NCBI GenBank assembly: GCA_036961295.1
Contig: JBALVX010000001.1
Span: 1,178,001 to 1,242,000 of the forward strand
Length of the DNA: 64,000 bases
Direction of reading: 5' to 3'
Source of the DNA: JAGPUQ01 sp036961295
GTDB taxonomy: Bacteria; Pseudomonadota; Gammaproteobacteria; Pseudomonadales; Porticoccaceae
Below the pieces are notes generated by a model. That model saw nothing but the letters and a program-made list of their open reading frames with translations, ran no database searches and was not told where the DNA came from. Shown one piece after another: positions 62,702 through 64,000 of this stretch. The stretch's first letter is position 1. Each line of letters begins with the position of its first letter. Position numbers and translations under genes: made by a program.

Positions 62702-63736
62702 TTACCTTCCAAGCAAGACGGGCTCTATCTCCAGATCAATACCAAACTGTCTAGCAATATCTGCCTGGATATCGCTTGCCAGTGCCAGCAATGCGCACCC
62801 TGTGGCACCCACATGCTGCCGTTCGCTTACCAGCACCAGTGCCTGATGTTGATGCACGCCGACGCCGTCGCGCTGTACGCCTTTCCAACCTGCCTGATCA
62901 ATTAACCAGGCAGCAGCCAGCTTAACCATTCCATTCGGCTGGGGATAAGCGACAAGATCGGGAAACTGTTGTCGCAGTTGCTCGGCCTGTGCAGCGGCAA
63001 TTAACGGGTTTTTAAAAAAGCTGCCCGCATTGGGTATTGTCGTGGGGTCAGGTAATTTCTCGCGGCGAATACGGCACACGGTGTCGGCAATTTGTCGAGG
63101 TGTTGGCACTGCGTTTATGCCCTCGGCTTGAAGCGCTTTCTGCAGGGCCGGGTAGGTCAAAATCGGAGCCGGTTTTTTTGCCAGCCGTAAGGTCACCGAG
63201 GTAATCACGTAGCGACCTTTAGCTACACCCTTAAAAATACTGTCGCGATAATCAAACTGACAGTCGGCGTGGTTAAACCTCACGCTTTCACCGTTCTCAA
63301 TTAACAGCGCCTCAAGGGCAACAAAGTAAGCTTCCAGTTCTACGCCGTAAGCACCAATGTTCTGAATCGGCGCGGCACCGACAGTTCCAGGGATTAGCGA
63401 TAAATTTTCCAGACCGTACCAGCCCTGGTCGAGGCAGTAATTGACCGTGTCATGCCAGTTTTCTCCCGCGCCAAATTTTACCTCTACCGAGTCATCGCTT
63501 TCGGCAACCTGCTCCCGCCCTTTAATCGCCATATGGGCCGTAAGCCCGGCTAGTGGGCCAGCGATAACCACATTGCTGCCGCCACCCAGCAAGGTTAACG
63601 GTAAGCCTTTGGCGCGGGAAAACTCTAGCGCCTGAAGCGCATCGGCATCGCTATTTAATTCGCAAAAATAATCGGCGCGAGCGGCCAGTGCCAGGGTATT
63701 GTAAGTAGCAAGATCGACATCGCGCAGAATGTTCAA
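62702..63736 (-). CDS. murB: UDP-N-acetylenolpyruvoylglucosamine reductase MurB
   Basis: A type I MurB that makes UDP-MurNAc for peptidoglycan. It has the FAD-binding LTLLGGGSNVVIAGP, YGLENLSLIPGTVGAAPIQNIGAYG, and the C-terminal PNAGSFFKNP, where Ser is the proton donor, plus KLAAAWLID. I place the start at TTG 63736: the codon overlaps the preceding phosphatase stop (TTGA) and gives MNILRDVDLATYNTL, the usual 8-10 residues before NTL and about 344 residues in total. A TTG 13 codons upstream would overlap the phosphatase gene by 40 bp. Confidence 0.95.
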   Translation of the reverse strand: MNILRDVDLATYNTLALAARADYFCELNSDADALQALEFSRAKGLPLTLLGGGSNVVIAGPLAGLTAHMAIKGREQVAESDDSVEVKFGAGENWHDTVNYCLDQGWYGLENLSLIPGTVGAAPIQNIGAYGVELEAYFVALEALLIENGESVRFNHADCQFDYRDSIFKGVAKGRYVITSVTLRLAKKPAPILTYPALQKALQAEGINAVPTPRQIADTVCRIRREKLPDPTTIPNAGSFFKNPLIAAAQAEQLRQQFPDLVAYPQPNGMVKLAAAWLIDQAGWKGVQRDGVGVHQHQALVLVSERQHVGATGCALLALASDIQADIARQFGIDLEIEPVLLGR

Positions 63737-64000
63737 GAGCGGCCCGGCCCGGCAGAAAATTTGTGTACCGCGCAAATATGCTCCAGTAAACCGTGGGCGG
63801 CATCTTCGACCATATCCATCACCTGCTCGAATCCGTCCGCACCCCCGGCATAGGGATCGGGTACTTCAAGCAGATGCTGGTGTTCGCCGGAGTAGTTCAA
63901 AAACAGGTCGAGAACGCCGTCGTAATTCGGTGGACACAGCTTGCGCAGATCATTGAGGTTGGCGTGATCCATCGCCAAAACATAGTGGTAGCTCTGGAAA
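63733..64000 (-). CDS. Low-molecular-weight protein tyrosine phosphatase, 3' part
   Basis: The last about 88 codons of a phosphatase that begins beyond the right edge. The minus strand at the edge reads FQSYHYVLAMDHANLNDLRK, followed by DLFLNYSGEHQHLLEVPDPYAGG. This is the C-terminal region of LMW-PTP with the catalytic Asp in DPY. The P-loop CxxxxxR is off the window. The Trp-type and Gly-rich residues are in order. Its stop overlaps the murB start, so both are translated together. Confidence 0.92.
   Translation of the reverse strand, partial: FQSYHYVLAMDHANLNDLRKLCPPNYDGVLDLFLNYSGEHQHLLEVPDPYAGGADGFEQVMDMVEDAAHGLLEHICAVHKFSAGPGRS

Overview
The window looks like a chromosomal segment of a gammaproteobacterium, possibly a marine or oligotrophic member of Cellvibrionales or a neighbouring order. 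That placement is an inference. It rests on the conserved order uvrY-uvrC-pgsA-tRNA-Cys-tRNA-Leu, a complete pst-phoU-phoBR block, a rimK cluster, and the general look of the metabolic genes. The window alternates between ordinary core genome and heavily accreted islands.

Region 1 (1-20.1 kb) is an accessory and defence island. It opens with three small unknown genes and a tyrosine recombinase. A possible self-replicating module follows at 3.4-9.7 kb: a 740-residue protein whose C-terminal half resembles a catalytically damaged IS256/Mutator transposase, an unknown protein, an exonuclease-less family A DNA polymerase, and a P-loop helicase-type ATPase. The last three overlap or abut. The module is bracketed by a near-perfect 41-bp GC-rich inverted repeat, with a third partial copy inside. 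Next come a complete type I restriction-modification operon (hsdM-hsdS-hsdR), a metallophosphoesterase, the decayed tail of a second hsdR, and a large unknown membrane protein.

Region 2 (20.1-40.0 kb) is a patchwork island built on a tRNA-Phe attachment site. Two copies of the tRNA-Phe 3' half (20457-20503 and 39568-39614), plus a shorter one at 24929-24940, sit in a long repeat that recurs in part at 33.2 kb. This divides the island into three segments. The cargo is: (a) a thioesterase, a DUF169 protein and an AHL-lactonase-like hydrolase among remnants of IS6, IS3, a sigma factor and a transglycosylase; (b) toluene/biphenyl-type dioxygenase alpha and beta subunits, a small integron-cassette-like group with attC-like hairpins, broken IS30/IS256/IS3 pieces, and a fused desaturase/hydroxylase-reductase-ferredoxin; (c) a glycosyltransferase, a 1106-residue fusion of an acyl-adenylating domain with a cyanophycin-synthetase-like ATP-grasp, and a sugar-epimerase-like SDR. 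Segment (c) looks like a compact, possibly undescribed biosynthetic cluster.

Region 3 (40.1-55.9 kb) is core: enoyl-CoA hydratase, the phosphate module phoB-phoR-porin-pstSCAB-phoU on the minus strand, a rimK cluster (zinc protease, RimK, AstE-like deacylase), a RIO kinase, a small lipoprotein, enoyl-CoA hydratase and an acyl-CoA-dehydrogenase-fold enzyme.

Region 4 (56.4-57.8 kb) is a two-gene TIR-domain plus TIR/RipA-type membrane protein unit that ends in a well-formed attC-like site, next to tRNA-Leu. It is a candidate Thoeris-like antiphage cassette.

Region 5 (58.0-64.0 kb) is core: tRNA-Leu, tRNA-Cys, pgsA, uvrC, uvrY/gacA, an AlkB-like dioxygenase, murB and the 3' part of a low-molecular-weight protein tyrosine phosphatase cut by the window end.
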